A stretch of DNA of 64,000 bases from Duodenibacillus sp964509205 (GCA_964509205.1 CAZDVW010000001.1:62001-126000); one strand, 5' to 3'; shown: positions 43,504 to 53,064, numbered from the stretch's first letter. The notes: generated by a model from the sequence alone, not told the origin. Translations and numbers: made by a program.

Positions 43504-44690
43504 CTAAAAAACTTGAACACCCTCGGGAACCTTCACGCCATACCTCTTAGCGAATGCGGGATAGAAAGATACTGCCTGTGCAACGGCATCGATAATCCCT
43601 TCGGCTTGCTTTGTCGTAACGTCAAATTTTTCAGCCAAAACAACAATGTCACTGCGCCCAATTCGACTCCCTTTTCCAAGAATAGCTGTCATGTGTTCTC
43701 CCTTTTGGTCAGTCGGCACACAATCGTACATTGGGGAAATATGCCACCGTCCTTCCCGATTCATTAGGAAGGAAAAATTCTTAGCATGATCGTCCACATT
43801 GCCAACCATATAGGAAAAAACACACCGTCTTAGTTGCTCAAGCATCGCACTTCGTCCAGCAAGCCTTCTTGTAAGAATCAATACAGATTCCCAATCAAGA
43901 CACGGAAAACGGAAATCACAATCCAACAATCCCGCAACGGTGACTGTATGTAACTTTCCCCGCGGTGTGCGGTCAAACCGCCGGCAACCAAACCATCCTT
44001 TCCCGCGTTTTGAGGAAAAGAGATGAGAATCAGGAACATCAATACCGGCCTTGCGCGCCAATTTGGAACAAATGTACTCTTGTACCCCTTGGTCTGGAGC
44101 ATCGTACGTACTGCGAAATTTGATGATCCACGGCACAAAACCATCGTGCGCAAATGTTCCACGGATGATTTTTGTTTTTTTTCATTAACCAAGCACACAA
44201 TCTTGGGGCGCTCTCCTCCTGAAGAACCATTGAGTTCGCACAAGTCGTCAAGTTCCTCAATGTCTCCATTCTGGAGCAACAAGCTGGCCTCTTCGGCAAG
44301 AACATCAAGAGCTATTGACTCGGACTTAATTTCCCGCAAAGAGGATTCTGGCTCATACTCCAAGGCACCCATTCCCTGCCGTCCAATCCAACAAAGACGC
44401 TCCAAAGGAGATACCAGATCGAGCCTGAGACCTAAGCGACGGAGTTGTCGATCAAGCAGTAAATTCCCCCATCCATCAGGCAAACTATCTGCGATAAATC
44501 CCGGTAACCCTCGAGCATGACTTTTTCCCTTTATAAGTTGCGTTCCCAACGGAGCCCCAAATGGAGAGAGTTGCAACTTCTTTTGGATAAACACCGGCGC
44601 ATATTGAAAAACAATTTCATTATTCCTGTCATCAAGAATCCCTGCCAAATCGCGTATTCCTTCGCAGTTAAGATAAACGCGTACCCTCAT
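43504..44690 (-). pseudogene. hipA: HipA-type kinase toxin gene, frameshifted at an A8 tract
   Basis: From ATG 44690 the frame encodes the HipA N-terminal subdomain (PGFIADSLPDGWGNLLLDR, NGSSGGERPKIVCLV) but leaves the HipA frame at NEKKQK and stops at 43878 after 270 residues. The rest of HipA continues in the -1 frame to 43504: KIIRGTFAHDGFVPWIIKF, GWFGCRRFDRTPRGKLH and the catalytic loop GNVDDHAKNFSFL. The switch is at eight A residues (44182-44175), read GAA AAA AAA C, a possible slippery site; one extra A would restore a 395-residue HipA. It is either inactivated, phase-variable, or made by -1 frameshifting. HipA kinases inactivate glutamyl-tRNA synthetase and cause persistence. Its ATG overlaps the antitoxin stop. 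Confidence 0.85.
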
Positions 44691-44992
44691 TTTCTTGCCC
44701 CTGATGCACGTACTCGTGGCGTCGGCTCCTTCTCAAATAGATTCACAGGGGGTGTCTCACGAAAGAGTTCTGAAAAATCTTCTGCACGATTCAGCGTAAT
44801 CGCCATATTGACGAGGTACTTTAACGAAACCTCTCCTGTTTGCTCAAAACGTCGCACGGTCGAAAGCGTTACACCAGACTCCGCCGCCAACTGAGCCTGC
44901 GAGATGTTTTGACTTAACCGCACTTTCTTCATGCGCAAAGCAATATCGCACCGAATTTGCTTAGGAGAACGAAGATTATCGAGTACACTCAT
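44687..44992 (-). CDS. hipB: HipB-like XRE-family antitoxin/regulator
   Basis: 101 residues. The helix-turn-helix is clear at about residues 20-60: MKKVRLSQNISQAQLAAESGVTLSTVRRFEQTGEVSLKYL (shown in two adjoining parts, RLSQNISQAQLAAESG and VTLSTVRRFEQTG). The C-terminal tail is Arg/Pro-rich. In hipBA loci this protein binds the operator and neutralises HipA. Start 44992 (MSVLDNLRS) is preferred to a GTG at 45019; both have weak ribosome sites. It overlaps hipA by ATGA. Confidence 0.88.
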   Translation of the reverse strand: MSVLDNLRSPKQIRCDIALRMKKVRLSQNISQAQLAAESGVTLSTVRRFEQTGEVSLKYLVNMAITLNRAEDFSELFRETPPVNLFEKEPTPRVRASGARK

Positions 44993-45090
44993 AATCGAAG
45001 GTCGGCAAAGTTTTGCCACAATAAAACAAGCACTGTCATATCCTCAATAATACAAGAATAAAACAAAAACACTACCTGTTTAATGAGAAT

Positions 45091-45133
45091 ATATTAATAG
45101 TTACATAGAAAACTGACGCTTTTCTATTAATAT
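45091..45133. repeat. Nested AT-rich inverted repeats upstream of hipBA
   Basis: ATATTAATAG (45091-45100) is repeated inverted at 45124-45133, and inside it ATAGAAAA/TTTTCTAT (45105-45112, 45120-45127) forms an 8-bp stem with loop CTGACGC. It lies between the aroE stop and hipB, so it could be the hipBA operator or a weak aroE terminator. Confidence 0.5.
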
Positions 45134-45192
45134 TTTATTACTTGTTGAGCAATCTTCTTACTTATTCTCTCAGCAACCCCACATCTTTTCGG

Positions 45193-46002
45193 TTATCCGA
45201 GCTCTTTAAGTCTTGTGTATACAAGGTTAGTCGACGGCAGAACGCCATTCCACAATCGAAAACTTTCCGCCGCCTGTTCCAAAAGCATTCCAAGACCGTC
45301 GGCTACTTTCGGGCAACCTGCCTTCAATGCCTTTTCCATAAAGGGTGTTGGCTGTTTGGAATACATGAGGTCATAGCAAAGCTGCGCCTGTGCCAATGCC
45401 GATTCGGCAACAGCCGGAACCGTTTTTTGGAGACTCGCACTCGTCGCATTCACGACGATATCCCATGCGCCGTGTGCTGTTTCCTGTAGCGACATAGCGG
45501 AGAGACCAAACTCTGAAGCGAGTTCCTTTGCTCGAAGGTCCGTTCGATTGGCAGTCGTGATTTGCTTTGTTCGGTCAATCAATGCCGCCAAAAGACCGCG
45601 AGCCGCGCCCCCTGCTCCAAGAATCAGAATACGCGCATCTGAAAGATCTATTCCGAACCGAACCTCAACGTCACGAACGAATCCGATGCCGTCCGTGTTG
45701 TCTCCCAAGATACCGGATGAGCTGTCAAACACCAACGTATTAACGGCTCCGGCATGTCTGGCGCGCTGCGTCAGAGAGTCGGCAAAACGTGCTGCATCCG
45801 TCTTAAAGGGCACCGTCACATTAGCCCCGACTACTCGTTCGCTTGCCAAAAGCGCTTTCATTTGCCCGGCAAAATCTTCTGCTTCAAATCGCTGTTTTCT
45901 GTAAACGATGTCAATACCAGTTTCTTCAGCAAAGAAAGCATGAATCATCGGAGAAAGCGAATGCTCAATCGGGTTGCCGATCACATAAAAAAGCCGACTC
46001 AT
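45193..46002 (-). CDS. aroE: Shikimate dehydrogenase
   Basis: 269 residues. It reduces 3-dehydroshikimate with NADPH in aromatic amino acid synthesis. Substrate side: GNPIEHSLSPMIHAFF and VGANVTVPFKTDAA (catalytic Lys in VPFK), with Asp in GDNTDGIGFVRD; NADP side: ILILGAGGAARGLLAAL and TTANRTDLRAKEL; C-terminal LCYDLMYSKQPTPF and VADGLGMLLEQAAESFRLW. Its ATG overlaps the stop of the RNB gene (ATGA). Confidence 0.96.
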   Translation of the reverse strand: MSRLFYVIGNPIEHSLSPMIHAFFAEETGIDIVYRKQRFEAEDFAGQMKALLASERVVGANVTVPFKTDAARFADSLTQRARHAGAVNTLVFDSSSGILGDNTDGIGFVRDVEVRFGIDLSDARILILGAGGAARGLLAALIDRTKQITTANRTDLRAKELASEFGLSAMSLQETAHGAWDIVVNATSASLQKTVPAVAESALAQAQLCYDLMYSKQPTPFMEKALKAGCPKVADGLGMLLEQAAESFRLWNGVLPSTNLVYTRLKELG

Positions 46003-47981
46003 GACGTTGCCCCCACTCTAACTTCACCGTTAGTCACGACAGACGTTTTTTCTGAAACATCTTTTTCGCCGCTCGCCTCGGTCTGTGCACACATATCCTG
46101 TTCTTCTTCAACGAAGCCTGTGTCATCCAAAACTTCCAGAAGTTTCGTTTCTAAGACCAATTCAATGTAGTCACAACCGAGTATCTGAAGTCGAATCCTG
46201 CGTCCTCGCTCCAATTCCGGCAACCCCGGAATGCGTTGCATCATCGGCAGTCCTTCAATCCGAACCAGTTCGTCTTTGACGACGAGCGCCGTAACTTGCG
46301 TCTTTTTTTCTTGCTCAATCCAGCGCAGGCTCCAATACCGCTCCATTTTTCTTTGGAAATCGTTGTATGCCTCATACGCCGACTCGAAAGCCGTCACCGC
46401 CGTGTAAAGATCCGTATCTTTTGCTTCGTAGGCCGGAGTGCGTCCCATCGCTGTTCGAACAATCTGTCGCTGATTGAGCAGATCGACATATCGGCGAAGC
46501 GGAGAAGTCGACCAGGCATAGCGCTCAACACCGAGTCCGTCATGCGGCCCCGGAGTCGTACTCATCTTGACGCGTCCCAGACGTTGGCTTCGATAGATGC
46601 CGGCGACATGGTGTTCTTCTAACCAAAGCCCCCAGGTTTCATTTGCAAAAATCATTAACTCGGAAACCACTAAATCAATCGGCGCTCCGCGCACACGGCT
46701 CTTGACGACGGCACGAGCATTTTCCCCTTCGCCGTCAAGAACAAAGTACCATTCTTTCTGCATGGTCTCCGGACGACCTCGAACAAGCTCTCTCTCATGC
46801 TGTCTTGCCTTCGCAAACCGCCACAGCATTCCAATTTCCGCTGCGTACGCCATCTTGAGAGTTCCGGCCAAAATCGCTTCCTGCGTCACATCTTCCTCGA
46901 ACGTGTCGTAACGCAGATTCGCTTCAATTCGCACCCGCTCCACGCAGGTCTCCGTCGAGAGAACAGCCATTGTCTCTTCGTCCAAAACAGCGTACAAAGA
47001 AACGCACGGAACACTGCTTCCTGCTTTAAGGCTGGCCGCCTCAACCCACTCTGTCGGGAGCATCGTCGTCTTAATTCCGGGGCCGTACACAGTCGACATA
47101 CGCTCGCGAGCTATCTTGTCAAGCGGAGAATCCCTTTCAATCAAAAGAGCCGGTGCTGCAATGTGGATTCCAAGCCGAAGACGTCCGTTTTCCAACGCAG
47201 AAATACTGACGGCATCATCGATCTCTGTTGTGGATGAATCATCGATGGAAAAGGCTCTTGCCTGAGACTCGGTTAAGTTCTCATCAAAGACCTCTGGAGC
47301 CGGAAGCGATTTCGGAAAACTCTTCCCATGCGAAAAATACTCAAAATAAAACCCGTCCACATGCCAAGCATAAGGACTTCGAATCGCTCCTAACTGCAAG
47401 AGCAACCCCAAAGGCGACACACGCTCTGCGCTGGAAGCGTCGTTTAACGCCTTCCACTCAATCGAGTTCTTATCCGGACGCAACAAAAGCGAGAAGGCAT
47501 TTTGGCGAATGGCCTCAGGAACTGTTCCCGAAAGCATTGCCGCCGTCATCGCTTTTTTCTCGGCTTCCAACCGCTTTCTTTTTTCGAGTGCCTCTAGGGC
47601 TCGGTCCAGCGTCTCTTTCGGCGCCGGCTTAAATATTCCGCGCCCCTTTTTGTAGAAGTACACCGGATTGTTGCGCAGAACAAGAAACGTTGCTGCACGC
47701 TCAACGGGCGTTGGCGTCCCGAAATACTCCCCGGCGAGCGTCGCACAGTCAAATTCATTTCCTCCGCTTGCTTCCCAAAGGAAAGCCGGATCGAGTTCCG
47801 ATTCCACCTTTTTGGCAGCTTCAAGAAAATTTGCACCGTCATAATCAAACTCGAACAGAACATGTCCGCCTTTGACCTTCGTTCGCTTTCCGCTCTCAAG
47901 TTCAACCTGATAAGCATTCCCTTCGTGCTTAAGGATCAGGCCCGATTTATAGTTACCGTCCTCTTCAAAAAACAACTGCAT
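45999..47981 (-). CDS. RNB-family 3'-5' exoribonuclease (RNase II/R-type)
   Basis: 660 residues. The central RNB domain shows FSIDDSSTTEIDDAVSIS with the metal-binding Asp cluster (near residue 245), GIHIAAPALLIERDSPLDKIARERMSTVYGPG and, near the end, RYAWSTSPLRRYVDLLNQRQI. The N-terminal region lacks an obvious pair of cold-shock domains, and the C terminus has a short S1-like segment followed by a low-complexity acidic tail, as in the RNase II-type proteins next to aroE in betaproteobacteria. It degrades RNA 3' to 5'. It overlaps aroE and lies 140 bases downstream of mpl. Confidence 0.9.
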   Translation of the reverse strand: MQLFFEEDGNYKSGLILKHEGNAYQVELESGKRTKVKGGHVLFEFDYDGANFLEAAKKVESELDPAFLWEASGGNEFDCATLAGEYFGTPTPVERAATFLVLRNNPVYFYKKGRGIFKPAPKETLDRALEALEKRKRLEAEKKAMTAAMLSGTVPEAIRQNAFSLLLRPDKNSIEWKALNDASSAERVSPLGLLLQLGAIRSPYAWHVDGFYFEYFSHGKSFPKSLPAPEVFDENLTESQARAFSIDDSSTTEIDDAVSISALENGRLRLGIHIAAPALLIERDSPLDKIARERMSTVYGPGIKTTMLPTEWVEAASLKAGSSVPCVSLYAVLDEETMAVLSTETCVERVRIEANLRYDTFEEDVTQEAILAGTLKMAYAAEIGMLWRFAKARQHERELVRGRPETMQKEWYFVLDGEGENARAVVKSRVRGAPIDLVVSELMIFANETWGLWLEEHHVAGIYRSQRLGRVKMSTTPGPHDGLGVERYAWSTSPLRRYVDLLNQRQIVRTAMGRTPAYEAKDTDLYTAVTAFESAYEAYNDFQRKMERYWSLRWIEQEKKTQVTALVVKDELVRIEGLPMMQRIPGLPELERGRRIRLQILGCDYIELVLETKLLEVLDDTGFVEEEQDMCAQTEASGEKDVSEKTSVVTNGEVRVGATS

Positions 47982-48122
47982 CTTGCTTTAACCTTTCCTT
48001 GATACAAGAAAGTCCGCTGTTTGTGAAACTTAGCGCACAGTCCCGTTTAATGCACGATTTTCTCCTCCTAAACGACGGAAAAGAGAATGCCCGCGCCGCC
48101 TGTTGCTTTCAACCAATCAACT

Positions 48123-49463
48123 TCACCCTTCAAGTGCCGTGAGGATTTTTCCGTGAATACCGCAGAATGCCCCGTTACTCATGCAAAGGACAGCGTCGCC
48201 GGAGCGCGCCTCCTCGGCCACTTCCTGTACAAGCGAATCAACATTGCCGGAAAAACACTTTGCTTTTTTCCCGAGAGGGGCAAGCGCCTCTGAGGCATCC
48301 CAACCGACGCCGGCTCCTGAATAACAATAAGCCATGTCTGCCCCGGAAAGTGCCTCTGCCATCCTGTCTTTCATACTTCCGAGTTTCATGGTGTTGCTTC
48401 GCGGCTCAAAGACGGCAAGGATGCGCCCCTTTCCCTTCATCCGACCGCGTAACGCAGCAATTGTCTCTCGGATAGCCGTCGGATGATGAGCAAAATCATC
48501 AATGACGACAACGCCTCGACGCTCTCCCTTGATTTCAAGTCGCCGTTTTACTCCCGTAAATGAAGAAAGAGCCTCAATCGCCTCCTCAGGGCTGACTCCT
48601 GCATCTGTAGCGGCAGCGATGGCAGCAAGCGCATTCAGTTGGTTGTGTCTGCCGGCCAAAGAAAGGTCAAGTGTTCCGATCACTTGTCCGCACTTGGAAA
48701 CAATGCCTTTCTCGTCAATCAGCCACCCCTTCGGATCATCAAAATATTCCAATCGGCTCCAGAGTCCCTTGGCCAAAACACGTCCGAGAGCATCGGACTT
48801 GGCGTTGCAGACAACCAAACCGTTGCCGGGAACGATGCGGACCAAATGGTGAAATTGCTTTTCAATTGCCGCTAAATTCTCAAAGATGTCAGCATGATCG
48901 TATTCAAGATTATTCAGAATAACGGTACGCGGTTTGTAATGAACGAATTTGCTTCGCTTGTCGCAAAAACATGTGTCGTATTCATCGCCTTCAATCACAA
49001 ACGGCAGACCTTCTCCTAGGCGTGCAGAACAACCGAAGTCAACCGGAACACCTCCGACTAAAAACCCGGGTTTCTTCCCTGCACACTGCAGAATCCATGC
49101 CAAAAAAGATGTCGTCGTCGTTTTTCCGTGCGTTCCCGCGACTGCCAATACATGACGCCCTGCCAGGATATTCTCACTCATCCACTGCGGTCCGGACGTG
49201 TACGGATCTCCGGCATTGAGAATTGCTTCCAAAAGCGGATTGCCGCGGCTTATGGCATTGCCGATGACCCAAAGATCCGGCTTCACTGCAAGCTGATCAG
49301 CCGAATAACCCTGTTCAACGCGGATTCCGGCCTGAGCCAACTGATCGCTCATCGGGGGATAAACGTTGATATCCGATCCGGTCACACTATGGCCTGCCGC
49401 CTTCGCCAACTGGGCGACACCCCCCATAAACGTACCGCAAATTCCAAGAATATGGATGTGCAT
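48123..49463 (-). CDS. mpl: UDP-N-acetylmuramate:L-Ala-gamma-D-Glu-meso-Dap ligase
   Basis: 446 residues. It recycles murein tripeptide by joining it to UDP-MurNAc. Mur-ligase features: HIHILGICGTFMGGVAQLAK at the N terminus, ATP-binding VAGTHGKTTTTSFLAWIL (near residue 107), IEGDEYDTCFCDKRSKF, LNNLEYDHADIFENLAAI, SLAGRHNQLNALAAI and DDFAHHPTAIRETIAAL. Start 49463 (MHIHILGICG) is the family start; the frame is open further upstream but that part is not Mur-like. Divergent from the gene at 49518. Confidence 0.95.
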   Translation of the reverse strand: MHIHILGICGTFMGGVAQLAKAAGHSVTGSDINVYPPMSDQLAQAGIRVEQGYSADQLAVKPDLWVIGNAISRGNPLLEAILNAGDPYTSGPQWMSENILAGRHVLAVAGTHGKTTTTSFLAWILQCAGKKPGFLVGGVPVDFGCSARLGEGLPFVIEGDEYDTCFCDKRSKFVHYKPRTVILNNLEYDHADIFENLAAIEKQFHHLVRIVPGNGLVVCNAKSDALGRVLAKGLWSRLEYFDDPKGWLIDEKGIVSKCGQVIGTLDLSLAGRHNQLNALAAIAAATDAGVSPEEAIEALSSFTGVKRRLEIKGERRGVVVIDDFAHHPTAIRETIAALRGRMKGKGRILAVFEPRSNTMKLGSMKDRMAEALSGADMAYCYSGAGVGWDASEALAPLGKKAKCFSGNVDSLVQEVAEEARSGDAVLCMSNGAFCGIHGKILTALEG

Positions 49464-49517
49464 CTGAAATTCTTTAAAATCGTTAAGGAAGATTTTGGAT
49501 TTTACAGCCCTTGACCT

Positions 49518-50126
49518 ATGTACGCCGCTTCCCGCCGATTGCGAGAGAGTGCTCTTGCCGTTGCCCGTTTTATTGTTTTTGATGAAATGCCTTGGTCTCT
49601 TGCCCGAGAAAAGGCTGCGGACACATTCGCAGGACTCGATATCCCTTCTTCCGATCTCATTGAATCTGCCGTTCGGGAGACCTGGGCGACATTCAAACCG
49701 GAAATTCACCGCACGATGCTTCTGCAAAAACGCCGCATTGCCCTGAGAGCCCTTCAGTACCTGGATTCCTTTGATGCGTTTCTGTGCGGATCAGTCCTAA
49801 ACGGTTGCGCCGGTTCACAAAGTTCCATCCGTATTGAGGTTTTTGAAGAAGACGAAAAAGCCGTTCTTCTTTCTCTAATTGATGCGGGACTTGACGTCGA
49901 AGCCATCGAAAACGAACCCGGCCCCATGCCGGAACCAACACAATCTCTCGGATTTTTATTGAAATCAGCCCCGTCAAACAATCTAGAGGCCGTCCGTATC
50001 GAAATTTTCCCCGCTCGCTACCGTTCACGAAATCCCAGACGAACAAAACCGGATGCTTGGCAAGAGCCCTGGGAAGCCTGCGGAAGAATTCGCGCCGAAG
50101 AGTTGGCTAAGAGGATCGGTTGCTGA
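49518..50126 (+). CDS. Conserved-looking hypothetical protein with nucleotidyltransferase-like stretch
   Basis: 202 residues. No signal peptide or membrane segment. The N-terminal third is helical (RRLRESALAVARFIVFDEMPWSLAREKAADTF). The middle FDAFLCGSVLNGCAGSQSSIRIEVFEED resembles the GS-x10-S pattern and following acidic strand of minimal nucleotidyltransferases, but that is weak evidence. The rest is Arg/Pro-rich. Divergent from mpl with 54 bases between starts, implying overlapping promoters. A larger minus-strand frame in the same interval is a shadow. Confidence 0.65.
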   Translation: MYAASRRLRESALAVARFIVFDEMPWSLAREKAADTFAGLDIPSSDLIESAVRETWATFKPEIHRTMLLQKRRIALRALQYLDSFDAFLCGSVLNGCAGSQSSIRIEVFEEDEKAVLLSLIDAGLDVEAIENEPGPMPEPTQSLGFLLKSAPSNNLEAVRIEIFPARYRSRNPRRTKPDAWQEPWEACGRIRAEELAKRIGC

Positions 50127-50314
50127 CCTTCTGCCTGTTTCGTTGCAAAGAGTTTTCCCTTACTGCGCTTTTTGTATATCATTCCGCCTGCAGTCCGCTG
50201 AAGCACTTCAATGAAAATTAAACGAAGTTAAACGAAATTGATGCTAATTCGGCGGAAAATGGCGTTCTTTTAACTTTTAAGCAAACATTCTGACGCTGTC
50301 CGAGGATCGTTGCT

Positions 50315-50752
50315 ATGGACTTACGAAAACTAAAGAGCATTATCGATTTGATGAAAGAAGGAGGCCTTGCCGAAATCGAACTAACGGAAGGCGAAGACAG
50401 CGTCCGCATTGTCAACAATCCGTCTGCCGTTGCTTCTGCGCCCACGTCCCAGACACCCGTTCTCTCAGAAGAAACGCCGACATCCGCAGAACTCTCAGCC
50501 AACGAAACAAAAGATGCGGAGACTATTAACTCCCCGATGGTCGGTACCTTCTACAGAGCACCTTCTCCGGGAGCCAAACCCTTTGTCTCCGTCGGCCAGC
50601 ATGTTCAGGCAGGGGAAACCGTTTGTATTATTGAGGCAATGAAACTTCTCAATGAAATTGAGGCCGAATTCGACGGCGTCATTGAAAAAGTCCTTGTTGA
50701 AAACGGCGCTCCTGTTGAGTTTGGTCAGCCGCTTTTTGAAATTCGCCGCTAA
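50315..50752 (+). CDS. accB: Biotin carboxyl carrier protein of acetyl-CoA carboxylase
   Basis: 145 residues. N-terminal DLRKLKSIIDLMKEGGLAEIELTEG, a Pro/Ala/Thr-rich linker (about 40-68), and the biotinyl domain PMVGTFYRAPSPGAKPFVSVG with the biotin-accepting Lys in IIEAMKLLNE. It carries the carboxyl group between AccC and AccAD in fatty acid synthesis. accC follows 21 bases later, the standard order. Confidence 0.96.
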   Translation: MDLRKLKSIIDLMKEGGLAEIELTEGEDSVRIVNNPSAVASAPTSQTPVLSEETPTSAELSANETKDAETINSPMVGTFYRAPSPGAKPFVSVGQHVQAGETVCIIEAMKLLNEIEAEFDGVIEKVLVENGAPVEFGQPLFEIRR

Positions 50753-50773
50753 CCTTATTCGGATTCTTCGGTC

Positions 50774-52153
50774 ATGTTTGGAAAAATTCTCATCGCCAAC
50801 CGCGGAGAAATCGCATTGAGAATCCTTCGCGCCTGCCGCACGATGAACATCAAGACCGTTGCCGTCCATTCAACGGCAGATGCAGATGCCATGCACGTTC
50901 GATTAGCCGACGAAAGCGTTTGCATTGGTCCGGCGGCTCCCTCAATGAGTTACCTGAACATCCCGGCGATCATTTCTGCTGCCGAGTTAACGGATGCAGA
51001 AGCGATTCACCCCGGGTATGGCTTTCTCTCGGAGAATGCCGATTTTGCAGATCGTGTCGAAAAGAGCGGCTTTGCTTTTATCGGTCCGAGAGGCGACACC
51101 ATTCGGCTCATGGGAAACAAAATCAATGCCAAACGCATGATGGTCAAAGCCGGCCTTCCCTGCGTCCCCGGCTCCCTTGTCGAATTGCCGGACGATCCGA
51201 AGAAAATCGCAGAGATTGCCAAAGACATCGGCTATCCGGTCATTGTCAAAGCGTGTGCCGGCGGCGGCGGTCGAGGCATGCGCGCCGTAAGAACAGAGGC
51301 CGCTCTCATTAATTCCATTGCGCTTTTACGAACAGAAGCCAAGAACGCCTTCGGCTCCGACAAATTGTATTTGGAGAAGTATCTCGAAAACCCTCGGCAC
51401 ATTGAAATTCAAATTCTTTCGGATAACTTTCAGAATGCCGTCTATTTGGGTGAACGCGATTGTTCCATGCAGCGGCGCAATCAAAAAATCATTGAAGAGA
51501 GTCCTGCCATCGGAATCCCAAGGAAAACCATAGAGCGACTCGGAGAACGCTGTGTTGAGGCCTGCCGCAGGATCGGTTACCGAGGGGCAGGTACCTTTGA
51601 ATTTCTCTATGAAAATGAAAATTTTTACTTCATTGAGATGAATACTCGGATTCAGGTCGAACATCCGGTCACAGAACTCGTCACCGGAATCGATATTGTG
51701 CAGGAACAGATTCGACTGGCCGCCGGAGAACGCCTTTCCATCAAACAAAAAGACATCGTTCCGAGAGGAGCCGCTATTGAGTGTCGAATCAATGCAGAAA
51801 CACCGTTTACGTTTCGGCCGAGTCCCGGACACGTTTCTGTTTGGCATGTTCCGGGCGGACCTGGCATTCGGATAGAAAGCCACATTTATCCGGGTTACAA
51901 CATTCCCCCTTACTACGACAGTCTGATTGCCAAACTTGTTGCTTACGGCCCCGACCGAGACACGGCACTGGCCCGCATGAAGATTGCTCTAACGGAACTT
52001 GCCTGCGAAGGCATCAGCACAAACACACCGCTTTTGCGGGCTATCCTTGCGGACACTGGTTTTGCGCAAGGCGGACAAAGCATCCATTATTTGGAACAAA
52101 AACTTGCAGAATGGCAATTGCGCCGCAAGGAGAACGTTGGCAATGCTGCATGA
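50774..52153 (+). CDS. accC: Biotin carboxylase of acetyl-CoA carboxylase
   Basis: 459 residues. It carboxylates the biotin of AccB using ATP and bicarbonate. MFGKILIANRGEIALRILRAC at the N terminus, IHPGYGFLSENADFAD, the ATP-grasp glycine loop VKACAGGGGRGMRAV, LGERDCSMQRRNQKIIEESP, FIEMNTRIQVEHPVTELVTG and the C-terminal GAAIECRINAETP segment are all present. It overlaps the prmA start by 11 bases. Confidence 0.97.
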   Translation: MFGKILIANRGEIALRILRACRTMNIKTVAVHSTADADAMHVRLADESVCIGPAAPSMSYLNIPAIISAAELTDAEAIHPGYGFLSENADFADRVEKSGFAFIGPRGDTIRLMGNKINAKRMMVKAGLPCVPGSLVELPDDPKKIAEIAKDIGYPVIVKACAGGGGRGMRAVRTEAALINSIALLRTEAKNAFGSDKLYLEKYLENPRHIEIQILSDNFQNAVYLGERDCSMQRRNQKIIEESPAIGIPRKTIERLGERCVEACRRIGYRGAGTFEFLYENENFYFIEMNTRIQVEHPVTELVTGIDIVQEQIRLAAGERLSIKQKDIVPRGAAIECRINAETPFTFRPSPGHVSVWHVPGGPGIRIESHIYPGYNIPPYYDSLIAKLVAYGPDRDTALARMKIALTELACEGISTNTPLLRAILADTGFAQGGQSIHYLEQKLAEWQLRRKENVGNAA

Positions 52154-53060
52154 GATTTCTTTGCTCGTATCGGAGAACATTGCCGAGGAACTGGGGGATC
52201 GGCTCATGGAAAACGGCGCTTTAAGCGTCGCGCTCGAAGATGCCGATGCAGACAGCGAAAATGAGAAACCCCTTTACGGGGAACCTGGCCTCGAGCCCGG
52301 AGTTTGTGCCTGGAAACGTTCTCGACTCAAAGCTCTCGTTGACGAAAACACTGACCCTGCACAACTGGTTGCAAAAAGTTTTGTCTCCTTTGGAGAGGAC
52401 GTTCCTGCCATAGAAACGGACACCGTCGTTCCCGATACAGACTGGGTCAAGTTGACTCAATCCCAATTCGGTCCGACAAAAGTCAGCGATCGTCTTTGGA
52501 TCGTTCCGAGTTGGAACACTCCGCCCGACCCGAAGGCCATCAATATTCGCCTTGATCCGGGCATTGCATTTGGAACAGGTACCCATCCGACAACTCACAT
52601 GTGTTTACAGTGGCTCGATAAAAACTGCAAACCGGGTTTTTCTGTACTCGATTACGGTTGCGGAACAGGCATTCTCGCCATTGCTGCCGCCAAACTCGGC
52701 GCAGCAAAAACAGTGGGAACCGACATTGACCCGCAAGCCATTGAAGCCGCTCAAGCCAATGCCGAAACGAATGCTGTTGCGACTTCTTTTGCACTTCCGG
52801 ATACGCTTGGGGATGACCGTTTTGACATTGTCATCGCCAATATACTGGCCAATCCGCTTATGGTTCTTGCTCCGGCTCTGCTCGGACGAGTGGCTCCGAA
52901 AGGACACCTTGTCCTCTCTGGAATTTTGTCTCATCAGGCTGAAAGCATCGTCCGCCTCTACCATCAAATCGATCCTTGTGTCAAACTGTCTGTTTGGAAA
53001 CAACAAGAAGACTGGGTTTGTTTGAGCGCTTGCCGAGTAAATTCGGAACGGAGGGAATAA
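52143..53060 (+). CDS. prmA: Ribosomal protein L11 methyltransferase
   Basis: 305 residues. It methylates L11. Seen: the N-terminal substrate domain starting MLHEISLLVSENIAEELGD, NIRLDPGIAFGTGTHPTTHMCLQWL, SAM motif I VLDYGCGTGILAIAAAKLGA, VGTDIDPQAIEAAQANAE and FDIVIANILANPLMVLAPAL. The ATG at 52143 lies inside the end of accC and has AAGGAG upstream, so it is translated with accC. Standard neighbour of accBC in betaproteobacteria. Confidence 0.95.
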   Translation: MLHEISLLVSENIAEELGDRLMENGALSVALEDADADSENEKPLYGEPGLEPGVCAWKRSRLKALVDENTDPAQLVAKSFVSFGEDVPAIETDTVVPDTDWVKLTQSQFGPTKVSDRLWIVPSWNTPPDPKAINIRLDPGIAFGTGTHPTTHMCLQWLDKNCKPGFSVLDYGCGTGILAIAAAKLGAAKTVGTDIDPQAIEAAQANAETNAVATSFALPDTLGDDRFDIVIANILANPLMVLAPALLGRVAPKGHLVLSGILSHQAESIVRLYHQIDPCVKLSVWKQQEDWVCLSACRVNSERRE

Positions 53061-53064
53061 TTCC

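Noticed and set aside
46797..47632. Plus-strand frames opposite the RNB exoribonuclease
   Set aside because: Shadow frames: no ribosome sites, low-complexity translation, and the opposite strand encodes clear RNB motifs.
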